A stretch of 64,000 bases of DNA from Sarcocystis neurona (lineage: Eukaryota; Apicomplexa; Conoidasida; Eucoccidiorida; Sarcocystidae). The position numbers and the translations under genes are program-made. Within the stretch, counting starts at the first letter, position 1; every line of letters begins with the position of its first letter. The notes under the pieces are model-generated. The model ran no database searches and was not told the DNA's origin. It saw nothing but the letters and a program-made list of their open reading frames with translations. The stretch lies in NCBI GenBank assembly GCA_000727475.1, contig KL647303.1, positions 710,408 to 774,407 of the forward strand. The letters run 5' to 3'. Of the stretch, positions 10,748 to 21,976 are shown piece after piece.

Positions 10748-13597
10748 GCTTTTGCGCGGGAGTATCTCGAAGTGCCAGGTGCCGACGAGGTGGTCGTCGT
10801 AGTATTAGTTGCTGTAGTAGTACTAGTAGTAATAGTAATACCAGTAGTTACAGACCACAACACCGTTTCTCGTGGATCATATGCTATTAAGCATGCGTGG
10901 TCGCACTAGAATTACATGTATCCAACGTGTACAACCTCGCCACCAACCACTTAAGCATTGCACGGTGTTTCCACACGCGAAGCTAACCATGACCGGCTTG
11001 AAGGCAGGTGTTGTGCCCGGCCGTAGTTGTCGTACTGCGGTGAAATTCAAAGACAGTCTGACAAATTTAGGGTGTCCTGTGTTGAACCCAACCTCGTATA
11101 CGTGTGTCTTTCGTTTCAGGCTGTCGCACACAACAGCTTGCGGGCGGTCACACGTTTGCGTCTGCGGCATGCATATTCGTGACGTGGTGCGAGTTTACGT
11201 ACGCGAGAACACCAATCTGAACGTAGTCCTTGAAAGTTTGCGTAAGATCTCTCTGCGGTCATTCAGAGTACATGACAATACAGGCTTTGAACGTGCTGGC
11301 TTTAAGTACAACTTTAATCTAATCTTACTGTGGACGCCGCGTATTCTAGTTGGACTGTTTCTTATTTTCATCGTAACACCAGTTCCGCCCCATGTGAAAT
11401 ACGTGGCGACTGCACGCGACAGGACGCCCCTACTGAAACGTACAGAAGCTCCAACGGAGCTCGTTTGGCAGCACCTGTGACTGTCGGAATTGCAGGGTGC
11501 ACCGCAGCGTGATAAAATATTGGGTAAAACGAGACCGGCTGGGGTGTACCTCGACAGATCTCTACTCTACAGTTCGTACAGATGTCTTCTGATTCCTACG
11601 AACTGTCATTAGAGCCTTAGCACATTCAAACAGCAACCTCGTTTTGAGCGCGTCAACCGCGACGTGAAATGCTGCCTTGACCCGGTAGGTCACCAGCGCT
11701 GCACGTGAAAGCTTTTCTGACATTTCCTACAACGTTTCAGAAGCGCACACAGTCGCTAGAGGTATAGCAATTGTCTCCTCAGTCGACGGTCCGGAGGTTG
11801 ATGCTCAGGAAGTTCCCTACTCTAGTAAGACTGGTCCATGGCTGTTGCTGGAATGCGCCGCTGAACAGTACCGTTTCACTGGGGGGTCTGCCAGTATCAT
11901 ACGGATTTTGTGTCTACCGCAGATGACAATCTCACTAGACGAGTCACTGCGGGTAGGCTCACTAGTTCTACCACTGGTGCATTTTCGTAGCATTCTCATT
12001 CTATACTGGTAACTGCTGATTTCGTAAACCCCTGTGTCAGTTCGTGCGTGGCGCCGGGCGCTCTGCGTACGCCTAGCTTCGTATTTGGCCCACTGGCCCT
12101 CGGCACTTAGCTACTCATTGTGCCGAGCTAGTCTGTAACTACTAGTTGAAGACAGGCTCAACCCTTCAAGTGTTGTTCGTTTGATGTTGCGTTGCGCTGG
12201 GCACGCGTCGCCCTAGGTCCCCCCGGTTGCTGCTGCGTGGCTGAGCTCTGGTGCCTAGTTTGGGTGAAACCTCCTGCTGTCAACAATAAATCTCCAAGAA
12301 ACCCACACCGGAGCCAAGTTCCTGCATGAGGTGCAAGCCTACAACTGCGTGCGCAAGCGGATCTGTTGCCGAGCTGCGTTGAAAAGTCGCCTTTCATGTG
12401 GTGAATATTCTGCACATGTATGCGAGGGGCCTTTGAGAGCGTCAGGCGCGCGCCTCCCCCTTTTGTGAATCGTCCCACGTATGTTACCTTCGTAACACGC
12501 CGCTGTCGTGGGGTAGTCCCGCGTTTTCCTACGGCTCCGCTGCCCTGTGTGCGTGCGTATGTACAACGAGGGAGACGTATTACTATTGTGTCGCGTACCC
12601 GAACGGCTTCGACGAGTACTAGCAAAAAAATAAAAGCTCAATCGCGTCTTCCTCCACAGCAAGGTTACCGACAGACCCGCAACACTTCGTTATCCAGGCA
12701 GGTCAAAAAACACTGCTACTCTTCCGGCTGCGTCGCTTGGGAACAGGTGACGTACGACAACAGCCAGGTAAACGTTCAAAATGCCGCCGTCTATCCATCT
12801 GGAATATCCTCACCTGCTTGCCTATCAGCCAAACGTTGTCCTCGCGCAGGCGCACGTGAATTTGATGCAGTTTAGACGAGCGTAGCGTTTTTGAGGAACA
12901 AAACCCTGCCGTCAACAAAATGTAGAAGGCACTCCTACAGGAGGGTCAACGTACCAAACAAATGACCAGTCAGCTTATCATTTTCGTTTTACTACCCGAC
13001 GGCAAGTAAGTGGTGAATTCGCAGCCGGTCACCTTACCTGGCAATTACAACTGCGGGTCCTGCGACATAACAGAGTAAAACAACACTAGTGCGTATCAGC
13101 TGTGTGCTGACACTTCCGGGTACGAGATCCCGCAGCCCGTGAGGCCGTCGTAAATTGCGTTTTTGCGGTTGCAGGTGCTATCGTGTAGAGGATCTGTGTC
13201 ACGCAGAGCCTCTGTGACCCCACGCTGGTTGCATCAACAACCTTGCAAGTCATCGTAAACACAGACATGTGCCTTTTCCGTGTAGAGGAAGTAGTCCACT
13301 GTTCCCAGTATTGTGTCGCTAGCTTTGCTCGTATGAATACGGCGTAGTTGGCGTCCTGCGTGAGCGGAAAAAGCTGTGTCTACTAGATTGGTCTAACTTT
13401 TTCCCGTCCGCTCAGTTGCATTCCACGCAGTGGACATTACTCCGAACAGTACGTAACTGCACTACGTAACTCCACGAGTTGTGATTTTTTGCTTGAATTC
13501 GTAAGACTAGGGAAACGTAGGTAGAACAAACGCGCCAATTCGCGTCCAAATTGCTGTTGCAAGGATACTGCAGTCAGGTGTCAAGTCGGACCAAACC
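10748..13597. other. intergenic region
   Basis: Just after the stop lies a degenerate AGT/AAT trinucleotide tract (about 10798-10850). The rest is CAG-poor and marks the start of the repeat-poor block. A plus-strand frame at 10872-11480 and minus-strand frames near 12.2-12.6 kb have no recognisable features. The last hundred bases must hold the promoter and 5' UTR of the Kazal gene, whose ATG at 13598 sits in an A-rich context (CCAAACCATG). Confidence 0.4.
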
Positions 13598-16500
13598 ATG
13601 TTTGCCCACGCCTTGCGTGCTGTGCTACTTTGGACCGTAGCACAGCGTTTGCTGATCTGCGCGCGTGGCCTAAACCTGGAAAAACCAGTTGAAGATGGTG
13701 AGTCGCAACACTTCGCTGAAAATTGTTGGGCGCAGATGGGCCAGCAGAGTCGAGCGAACGCTACGAAAGTTGGTCTACGTGGAGCAGGCGGCGGGTGACA
13801 GAGCGCTGCTATTTATTGTGTTCCGTGTGGCGCTCTTTTATGCATGCTCAGGGAAGGTAAACCTCGCGTTGACGTTCAAGGTCAACGATGAACCCGTACT
13901 TCAGCGTCTTTTTGAGAATCTGGATAAAGCTATGACTGTTGGCGACCTCAAAACAGCTCTAAGCTCGAGTAAACTGTGGGCTCCAAGCACTGGGGTTGCG
14001 ACAGATGACGCTGAAAGCTCTGAGGTGCGTGTGGCTATCGTCGCGGACGCCACAGATCAAGAGGTGAACGACGATGATGTCACCCTGAGTACCTTGCTTG
14101 AGCAACAACGTCAACAGCAACAAAATGAAAATTCTACCGAAGGTGGAGCGCCTCAGGATCAGGTTGACGGGACAGAGGGAGAGGCTTTTCCTCTTTTTAA
14201 TCAAGGTTTCTTACAAGGCCTTCCGGCCAACCGTCGAGCCGGAGAAAAGGATGCTGTAAAACTCACAAGTATCATAAGCACCACAGCTTCCCCTTTCTCT
14301 GGAGACTTCTGGAAAACTACTTTCTCCACTTTTAACTTCTTCAAACTTGCAGACACCTTCCTCAAAGGAAAAGGCAGAATGTTCAAACCGCTGTTTTGCT
14401 TTTGCCCTCTGGTGAAGGCCCCTGTTTGTGGGGTCGATGGTGTCACCTACAACAATGAATGTCTGCTTAAATGCAAGCAGGTCAAGCTAAAGCACGTTGG
14501 GAGCTGCCGAAATGAAGGGGAAAGCGGCCTGCCAGAGAAACCCGGCAGGGAATGTGAGTGTCCTTTGATAGACCAGCCGGTATGCGGTACTGATGGAAAG
14601 ACTTACGCAAATAAATGCGTGCTCGAATGTTTAGGGAAAACGTTTGCACACGACGGGAAGTGCTCCACCGAGGAGCAGGAGACTCCCGACGTCCAACCTG
14701 GTTGCCTGTGTCCCGCTACGGTCGACCCCGTGTGCGGCGTGGACAACAGGACATATAAAAACTCTTGCCTGTTGGCCTTTGCAAGTGTCGAGCTTAAGCA
14801 CGCCGGTCCGTGTAAGGAGGAGGATCTCCTAGAGATCTGTGGCTGCACTAATGAAGTTCGTCCTGTATGCGGGAGAGACGGCAAGTCCTACATGAATAAA
14901 TGCCTCCTCGAGTGCCAGGAGGTAGATTTCAAACACGACGGCCCATGCCACCATACCGAGGACAACTGTAACTGTACGTTCGAATACAAACCCGTCTGCG
15001 GAACTGATGGGCAAACATACGTGAATGGCTGCATTCTGCGATGCAGTGGCGTCCGCTTGGCGCACAAGGGCGAATGCGCGCGACGACCAACCGTAGACGG
15101 ACCCCCTCCCTGTCCCTCGAATGATGATCCCGTCTGTGGGACCGACGGGGTTACTTACCTCAATGGTTGCTGGGCGGCATCTAAGAATGTTCAAATCGCG
15201 CACAAAGGGAAGTGTAGGCGGGAGCAGGACAAAGCTTGCACCTGCCCCAACATTGACGCACCGGTATGCGGCGTCGACGGAGTGACCTACAAGAACAAGT
15301 GTGAACTGGACTGTGCCAACGTACGCCTTGCTGCATCGGGGAAGTGCACTGATCAGTTGTGCAGGTGCTCTAAAAAGTACGACCCGGTGTGCGGTGTGAA
15401 CGGCGTCACGTACCATAACCCTTGTTACTTGAGATGCAACAACGTACGGCTTGCACATAAGGGTGCCTGCAGGCAAGCAACACAGGAGTCACAGGCCGCG
15501 GCGCGCGCCCTCAGCAGCAGCAGTGACGAAGATTCACAGGAGGAGGACCCGGTTTGCGACTGCCCTTTTACGTACGAACCTGTCTGCGGGCAGGACGGCG
15601 TGACGTACGACAATTTGTGTGAACTGCAGTGCAGGAATGTGGAACTGAAACACGACGGCGAATGCACAGACGACGACCTACCATGCACGAAAGAATGGAA
15701 GCCGGTGTGTGCCACCAATGGGAAGACATACCCGAACATCTGCTTACTGAACTACGACGAGGCAGTATTCAAGCATAATGGAAACTGCACGAAAAAAGAG
15801 CGCAAGGCAGCCGCTTTTAAGGTAAAGCGGTGCGTGTGCCCGAGGAATTTTGCACCGGTGTGCGGAGCAGACGGCAAAACCTACTCGAACTTGTGCGAAA
15901 TGAGATGCCACCGCACCAAGCTATTTCACGAAGGCGAGTGTGACTTCCAAAAGGACACCGCCGCGTCGTGCGCCTTGAATACTTCTGAGCTATGCGTGTG
16001 CCCCGACGTGTACGCTCCGGTCTGCGGTGTCGACGGGAAAACGTACCCTAGCGAGTGCGACCTTGAATGTGCATGTGTCGAATTGAAACACTATGGCGAA
16101 TGCTCTGATACCAAGCAGCCGGAGGCGATTTTTTCCACCACGAAGCCATGTGCATGCCCCCTTGTTTTAGATCCCGTATGTGGCGTCGACGGAAAAACGT
16201 ACGACAACGCGTGCATGGCGAAATGTCACCGGATCGCTGTCAGGCACCGTGGAAAATGCCAAGGTGAATCTGGTCCGGGAACGACTCCGACCGATGAGCG
16301 TCTCTGTCCATGCCCCCGCGTGCGCGACCCTGTTTGTGGAGTAGACGGGAAGACGTATAACAACAGGTGTCTACTGAAGTGCCAAGGGGTCGAGTTCGCC
16401 CACTACGGACAGTGCGCTACGGGCGACCAGGCTGAGCGTAGCTGCGGCAATTACATTGATCCCGTTTGTGGCACAAATAACAAAACCTACTCAAACGATT

Positions 16501-18266
16501 GTCTGAGGCACGCGGATGGCGCCCTACTGAAGTTTCGGCGTCCTTGCCATGAAACAGATGAGAACTACGTGTGTTCGTGCCCCGAGAGTAGAGACCCGGT
16601 GTGTGGGAGAGATCGTAAAACGTACCGTAATGAATGCGAAATGGAATGCAGGGGAGTGGAACTAGGCCATCGAGGCAGATGCCTGTGCCCCTGTCCGCGT
16701 GTGTTGGACCCCGTTTGTGGCAGCGATGGCAAGACATACAATAACAAGTGCCTCATGGAGTGTGAAGGTGGTGTCCGATTTCTCTACTACGGCAAGTGCA
16801 CATCCACAGACGGCTGTCCAGAAACTGTGAACCCGGTGTGTGGCACCAATGGGAAAACCTACGCAAACGACTGCTTCAGACATCGAGACGGCGCCACTCT
16901 TCTGGAGAGGGACATTTGCCGCCATGTAGATCGTACCAAAGTGGTTGTCACAGTGCCGAACTGCCCCTGCCATACGAAGACGGACCTTGTATGCGGGAAG
17001 GATGGCAGAACCTACATTAATGAATGCGTGATGAAGTGCGCTCAGGTAGGACTGGCATACAAAGGTAAATGCAAAAAGGGACCTGCTCCAGCGCCACCAA
17101 AGGAACCACACTTATGCCCGTGTCCACGCGTCTTGGACCCCGTCTGTGGCAGCGACGGCAAAACGTACAATAACAAATGCCTGTTGGAGTGTGAACGCAA
17201 GGCTTCATTACTCTACCACGGCAGGTGCGTAGAAGGTGGCGTCGCCACAAAAGCCTGTCCAGATACTGTGAACCCGGTGTGCGGTACCAATGGAAAAACC
17301 TATGCAAACGACTGCCTGAGATATCGAGACGGCGCCACACTATTGAAGAGGGACTTTTGTCGCCAGGTGGACCCCAATAAAGTGGTCACCATGGTGCAAA
17401 GCTGTCCGTGCCCTACGACGACCGACCTAGTATGTGGTAAAGATGGCAGAACGTATATTAACGAATGCGTGATGAAATACGCTCAAGTAGGATTGGCATA
17501 CAAAGGTAAATGCAAAAAGGGTCCTGCTCCAGGGCCACCAAAAGAACCACACTTATGCCCGTGTCCACGTATCTTGGACCCCGTCTGTGGCAGCGACGGC
17601 AAAACGTACAATAACAAATGCCTGTTGGAGTGTGAACGCAAGGCCACATTGCTCTACTACGGCAAGTGCGCAGGAGGCGGAGCTGCCGCAAAAACTTGTC
17701 CTGACGTTACTGATCCCGTGTGCAGCACCAGTGGGAAAACGTACAAGAACGACTGTCTGAGATATCTTGATGGGGCTGAGCTCAAAGAACGCAACAAGTG
17801 CCCCGGTGGCACGACAGTCTTTGTGCAAGAAGTCTTTTGCCATTGCCCCACGATTGTAGATGTCGTGTGCGGACGTGATGACAGAACATACATCAATCGA
17901 TGTGAAATGGACTGTCGAGAGGTCAGTATATACCACACAGGAAAATGCTTCAAGCCCCTCGGCGAACAAGCCTCTGTCAGTAAGCCATACTCCTTGTGTA
18001 CTCTAGAATATCTTCCAGTGTGTGGGATAGACGGTATAACATACGGCAATAAATGCTTACTGGAGGCACAAAACGTCGCTCAAAAGTCGGAAGGACCCTG
18101 CCGCGACACTGGAATCGCTGTTGGAGCATCCGCAGATCAGCCCGTTTGCAAGTGTCCTCGCCATTACACACCAGTGTGCGGCGTGGACGACAACACTTAT
18201 CCAAATGCGTGCGTACGCGAGTGCTACAACGTTGCACAAAAGCATGAAGGACAATGTGTGGAATAG
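13598..18266 (+). CDS. secreted 27-module Kazal-type protease inhibitor (two exons)
   Basis: Exon 1 (13598-13697) encodes a signal peptide (MFAHALRAVLLWTVAQRLLI, cleavage probably after ICARG). A GTGAGT donor at 13698 and a CTCAG acceptor ending at 13851 remove a 154-base intron. Exon 2 (13852-18266) continues in phase, giving about 1,504 residues. Residues 34 to about 212 form a non-Kazal region with a Gln/Asn-rich patch. After that come 27 Kazal modules of the form CxCPxxxxPVCGxDGxTYxNxC...C...HxGxC. Eighteen carry the full cysteine set, seven have only four, and modules 3 and 22 lack the fifth cysteine. Kazal domains inhibit serine proteases through a loop after the second cysteine. The predicted P1 residue varies: Arg in modules 11, 14, 17, 20, 23 and 27, Lys in 8 and 10, Leu or Phe in 1, 2, 5, 9, 13 and 26, acidic or small in others. 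Coccidian relatives such as TgPI-1 have four domains. Targets could be host gut proteases or parasite subtilisins; that is inference. Confidence 0.93.
13698..13851 (+). other. intron 1 of the Kazal gene
   Basis: The intron runs from GTGAGT to a pyrimidine-leaning tract and CTCAG. Exon 1 ends one base into a codon and exon 2 supplies GG, restoring a glycine codon and the long frame. The length of 154 is not a multiple of three, so retention would break the link between signal peptide and Kazal array. The motif TGCATGC lies at 13841-13847, right before the acceptor. Confidence 0.85.
16300..17980 (+). repeat. four tandem copies of a three-Kazal unit
   Basis: Modules 14-16, 17-19, 20-22 and 23-25 repeat a three-module pattern, starting near 16300, 16680, 17110 and 17550. 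The first module of each unit begins LCPCPR and carries P1 Arg. The second is a four-cysteine module (PVCGTNGKTYANDC type, with a LRYRDGA-like stretch). The third has the pattern VCGKDGRTYINEC. Units 20-22 and 23-25 are nearly identical around the shared linker GPAP.PPKEPH, so the youngest duplication is recent. Confidence 0.85.
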
Positions 18267-18287
18267 GACCCAGAAACCCGGAACTGA

Positions 18288-19097
18288 TGCACTTTGTTTG
18301 TCGCTGTTCCGTCACCACGTACCGGCATACGGCCACGAGGGACAGATCTACAATTGTTGTTTGCTGGAACGCAAAGGCGTCAAGATGACACAGACCGGGC
18401 CGCGTCGGCCTGCTAGAGAAGTATAAGGCCCATGTGCTATCTCATTCGCACTGCGGTATCCGATAAATGTCGTTGAGAGGGGAAAGTGGTCACACGTATA
18501 AAATTCAGTGCTTTTACACGTGGTGTCTGCCCCTTCGAACCTTTTGCGAACGATCTTCCGTGAGGTTGCTTGAGACATTGCATGCGTGCGTATGCGGATC
18601 ACACGCATGAACCAGCATACGGTTAACTAAGCTGGTGTCAACTTGACGCATACGGGCTGGTGCTAACTGAACTGCGCAGAGCGAGCGAACCGTCAAACTC
18701 GCCATCGCGTTACTGTCCGTGGCTTTCTGAATCAGTCTGCGGTTGACGGATTTGCATGTTTGAATACGTGCGCGCTGTGTGCCAATTTCAACGTGATGTA
18801 CCGTACAGGTTGCGTAGTGGCCTCTGCAGAGGTGGTAGACTATGCCAGCGACAGTCAGCATCTTTGCAGCTTCTCTTCGGAGATCGTCCGGACAGCCGAG
18901 TCACGAGCACACAAGTACTCTGTCCGGCAGTACTTGACGCGAAGCGTGCGCTTCACAGGGTCACGAAGGCAATGTCTTGCAGATCCGGCAGCCTGGGAAG
19001 GTTGACTGTCACAGCAAATGTCGTAGAGTGTGTGTTAGGGAAACAATCACATATCGCACCTTGTGCCTGCGACACCCGCGCTTACCACGGAGAGTGT
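18288..19097 (+). pseudogene. decayed Kazal modules downstream of the inhibitor gene
   Basis: After the stop at 18264-18266, about five Kazal remnants persist in shifting frames. At 18288-18408 a module reads VPAYGHEGQIYNCCLLERKG where an intact one has VPVCGxDGxTYNNCLLE. Near 18525-18625 CPFEP is followed by a CLRHC segment with an internal stop. At 18748-18860 a CANFNVMYRTGC pattern keeps the exact Cys-x6-Tyr-x3-Cys spacing. At 18859-18975 RTAESRAHKYSV aligns residue for residue with CGTNNKTYSNDC of module 15, with both cysteines and the Tyr lost. At 19007-19097 CHSKCRRVCVRETITYRTLC matches module 19 position by position, then shifts frame into CACDTRAYHGEC, which fits CAQVGLAYKGKC. Frameshifts, stops and lost cysteines argue for decay rather than extra exons, though the first remnant could in principle be spliced in. 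Confidence 0.7.
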
Positions 19098-21172
19098 GTA
19101 TTGTCAGCATGCCGCCGAGGTGGGGTAATATGGGAGTACTTGTGCTGTTTTTTTGCGTTCGGAAACAACGCGGAGACAGCACCACAGCAACTCACAAGGC
19201 CTTGGCCCCGTGCAGTGGCGGCTTCTTGCCATTGCTCTTCAGAACATGACCCAGCACGACAAGCAGATGAGTTGCCACCATATCAGTCAATTGAGCCACA
19301 AGAGCCTTCCGTCGGGATGAAGACAGGCCGGCAGTCAGTCAGACACCACCCTTGGGACCATCATGCAGTTTCGTTCACACACACAGACCGGGAGGCAGCC
19401 CGTATGGTTTTGTTAGCAAAGCGCAGAGTGAGCCACATCTACCCTTGTGGATAACTAGTGATTTTCCGCATGTTTGGCGCAGCCCAAATAACTCGCGTAT
19501 GCAGTAGTAGTTAAATTGCACGTTACGTGGAAGCGGAACCTGGGCAAGCTGTGCGGTGCGGTTGAGCTCCTCTACTTCGCTTGGAAGTGTTGATGTCTAA
19601 ACCGCGTGCTTTTAAGAACGCGGGAGTAAGAACGCTGATCAGATTCAATACAGACTTCACACTGGTGAATCAAAAGGCGTGCACGCGGGCACATAATCAG
19701 CCGCGGTAGAGTAAAATACGCCTTCAATCCTTTCGGAGAATGAACTGTTACACCTCTTGGGGGGGAGCTTTTAAAAGCTTGGATGCGTGACACCACTCGT
19801 GAGGTCAGAATTGAGAATCAGCGTCGCAATGTGAATTTGCATTTCACTTATAACTGTGCCTCTGAACCAGACAATACCTCTGACTGCGCTTTCGTCACTG
19901 GAGGGATCGGTCGAACATATGGAATCCACGGCACGAGCGCTAAGACATGGCGGGCCTATGGACATGCTACGTCAAGTAGCGCAGCCTGTGCAGGAGGGAA
20001 CGCGAGGTGAGATGTGTCTGTCGCAGGTGGTCGGCGGGCAAGCTTCTCTATCAGGCTGGTGCCGCCAAAGGACGGGCGCCAGTGCTGCGGAGACATCGAA
20101 CATTTCCTAACCTGAAAAACCCAATGGGCAACGCTTACCGTCAGAAGGTGGGGAAACTTGACGCGTGGCGCGGGCTCCGTAGGATGGAAGGGGTAACCGA
20201 GTTCAACTTTTCTGCTCGACTGTGCGACATCGGACAAGTGTGCTTAACTTCTCGTCGGGGTGCAACTGACTCCCCTGTTCAATCACGGATGCCAGTTTTT
20301 CTCTGAAATGTCCTTGTTACGATATATCACTCCTCTGATAGTGCGGCTGCACACAGCTCGAGAGCAAGCCGCCTGACGCCACAAGTGATTCGACGTCCAG
20401 CACAGACACATGTGAATAGCATCTGACAAAGAAGGAATTCCAAATGGTAGCTGCTAATAGGAGATACCCGACCACAAAAGTTGCCTATACAAAGTGCCTT
20501 CGAAGCTGTACGTTCTCGGTAATCATCAGGGATCACCTCATGGAAGTTCTCTTTCGCATGGTCTTTCAAGTTTTGTTCGACCCCGCCTGTATGTGGTGCT
20601 TCTTAACAGTGACCATAGAGGTTTCGATGGAGGGAGAAGAAGCCGTGCAGGGGCAGCATGCGCCGAGAGCAGTCGTCGCCCCGAGCATCACGGCGTAGCG
20701 AACAGCGTTGGTACGGACTTTTCTCTCCAAATGTATCCGTCCAAGCGGTTCCCGAGCCATCTCGTCATTCGTTGCCGGAGCACAGCCTATCAGGAGGCAC
20801 CCGTCCGCGTTTGATGTGCTCCCACTTTAAGGACACATCCCACGTCGAGGGACCTGTACAGCGGAAAACCTCTTCCGACAGCAGCACGTAGCGTCGCACT
20901 CGCGTCACAGTAAACGACATCAGCACAGGTGGCTTGGCGATGTCCCTGGTCCTTAGTTTGGAGGACGCATACGTGGCTCCCACGGGTGCGCGGCTCCTGC
21001 CATAGTAGACCGTCTCTTGTGGATCCGGTCGAACTTGGCTGCTCAGCCTGGCGTCTGTCTGGTGGTGTACTCCGTGGGGTGCCCTGTCCGTTAAGACCAA
21101 CTTCACGCTTTTGTTGTTCCGTGCTATGCTGCATTCTGCAGTGAGGAGACGCACACTTGATATTGTACCACT
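19098..21172. other. intergenic region
   Basis: This is a CAG-poor stretch without a supportable gene. Several open frames of 60-130 codons overlap on opposite strands (for example plus 20007-20306 and minus 20765-21154), and none shows a domain, signal peptide or clear splice context. It may contain the 3' UTR of the minus-strand gene ending at 21173. Confidence 0.35.
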
Positions 21173-21976
21173 CTAGTAGTTGGGGTCATTAATTGAGACC
21201 GTGTAATAAGGATTTGTGCTGTATGGTGTAAGGAAGTCTTCAACCGTCGGGCGTGTGCCGGGCAGAGGAGGTAACATGGAATTTTCTCTAGGTGAACCTG
21301 TCGCACTCAGCCCTGGAGTGCCGTTTGCTGAAGTAACTCCGTAAAAAAAAACGTAGTTTTCGGCACTCAGCGGAGACACGCCCAACGAGTTAAAAGCGCT
21401 CAACTGCAGCAGCCGCTTCGCTGCAGTATTTGCCTCTCTCTCGTGCCGCTTTCTCCGATTTTCGTTTTCCGTGAGGATCTTACTATACTTGGAAGACTCG
21501 GTAGCCGAGGTAGTGGCCTGGTACGCTTGCAGCTGCGGTATGGGAGACTTACGTGTTTGTGCACATGCCTTCTTATATCTATTTCCGCCAGTTACTGCTG
21601 CTGGTGGTGGCTCATGAATACCTGGATTCCATAGCCCCTGGTTCTTAATGTGCATATATCCTTTAAGTGGATCAGCCGTTGCTCGTCCAAGCTCGCTCTG
21701 AAACCTTCTGGGGTGTTGACCAGTAGGTGCACAGACACGTTTTTCGGCTTCCCCGTCTCCGCACCCGTCCGCATCTTGAACCTTTGATGCGCCAACCGCT
21801 CGATTTCCACGGGCGTCCTTGACTCGTCTTCGCGCCGCAACAACCGATCGAGGTTCACCTTCAGGTCCCATCTGTAGGGCAAGGGCGCCAAATGCAGCAC
21901 CCTCGTCTTCCGGTTTTTCCGATACCAACTGGAATCCTGCGCATAGCGCGATCATCTGCGCTATAAGCAACCTCAT
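21173..21976 (-). CDS. hypothetical secreted protein, 267 residues
   Basis: The first true ATG in this frame (21976) starts a signal peptide, MRLLIAQMIALCAGFQLV. Upstream the frame stays open but lacks an ATG, so this start is preferred. The mature part is hydrophilic and basic in the middle (residues about 40-185), with no recognisable domain. The C-terminal third is Pro, Ser, Thr and Tyr rich and ends in NPYYTVSINDPNY. A Tyr-bearing tail of this kind also ends the Glu/Pro-rich protein encoded at 26.5-29.25 kb; whether that is kinship or convergence is unknown. No intron is required. It belongs to the set of orphan, mostly secreted genes in the repeat-poor block. The function is not known. 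Confidence 0.6.
   Translation of the reverse strand: MRLLIAQMIALCAGFQLVSEKPEDEGAAFGALALQMGPEGEPRSVVAARRRVKDARGNRAVGASKVQDADGCGDGEAEKRVCAPTGQHPRRFQSELGRATADPLKGYMHIKNQGLWNPGIHEPPPAAVTGGNRYKKACAQTRKSPIPQLQAYQATTSATESSKYSKILTENENRRKRHEREANTAAKRLLQLSAFNSLGVSPLSAENYVFFYGVTSANGTPGLSATGSPRENSMLPPLPGTRPTVEDFLTPYSTNPYYTVSINDPNY

Noticed and set aside
10872..11480. A 202-codon plus-strand frame with a hydrophobic segment near residue 155
   Set aside because: There is no signal peptide, domain or splice support, and composition matches surrounding intergenic DNA; not strong enough to call.
18264..18420. The idea that the first Kazal remnant is a spliced-in 28th domain
   Set aside because: It has lost the PVC and final cysteines and no convincing donor precedes the stop; decay explains it better, though transcripts could overturn this.
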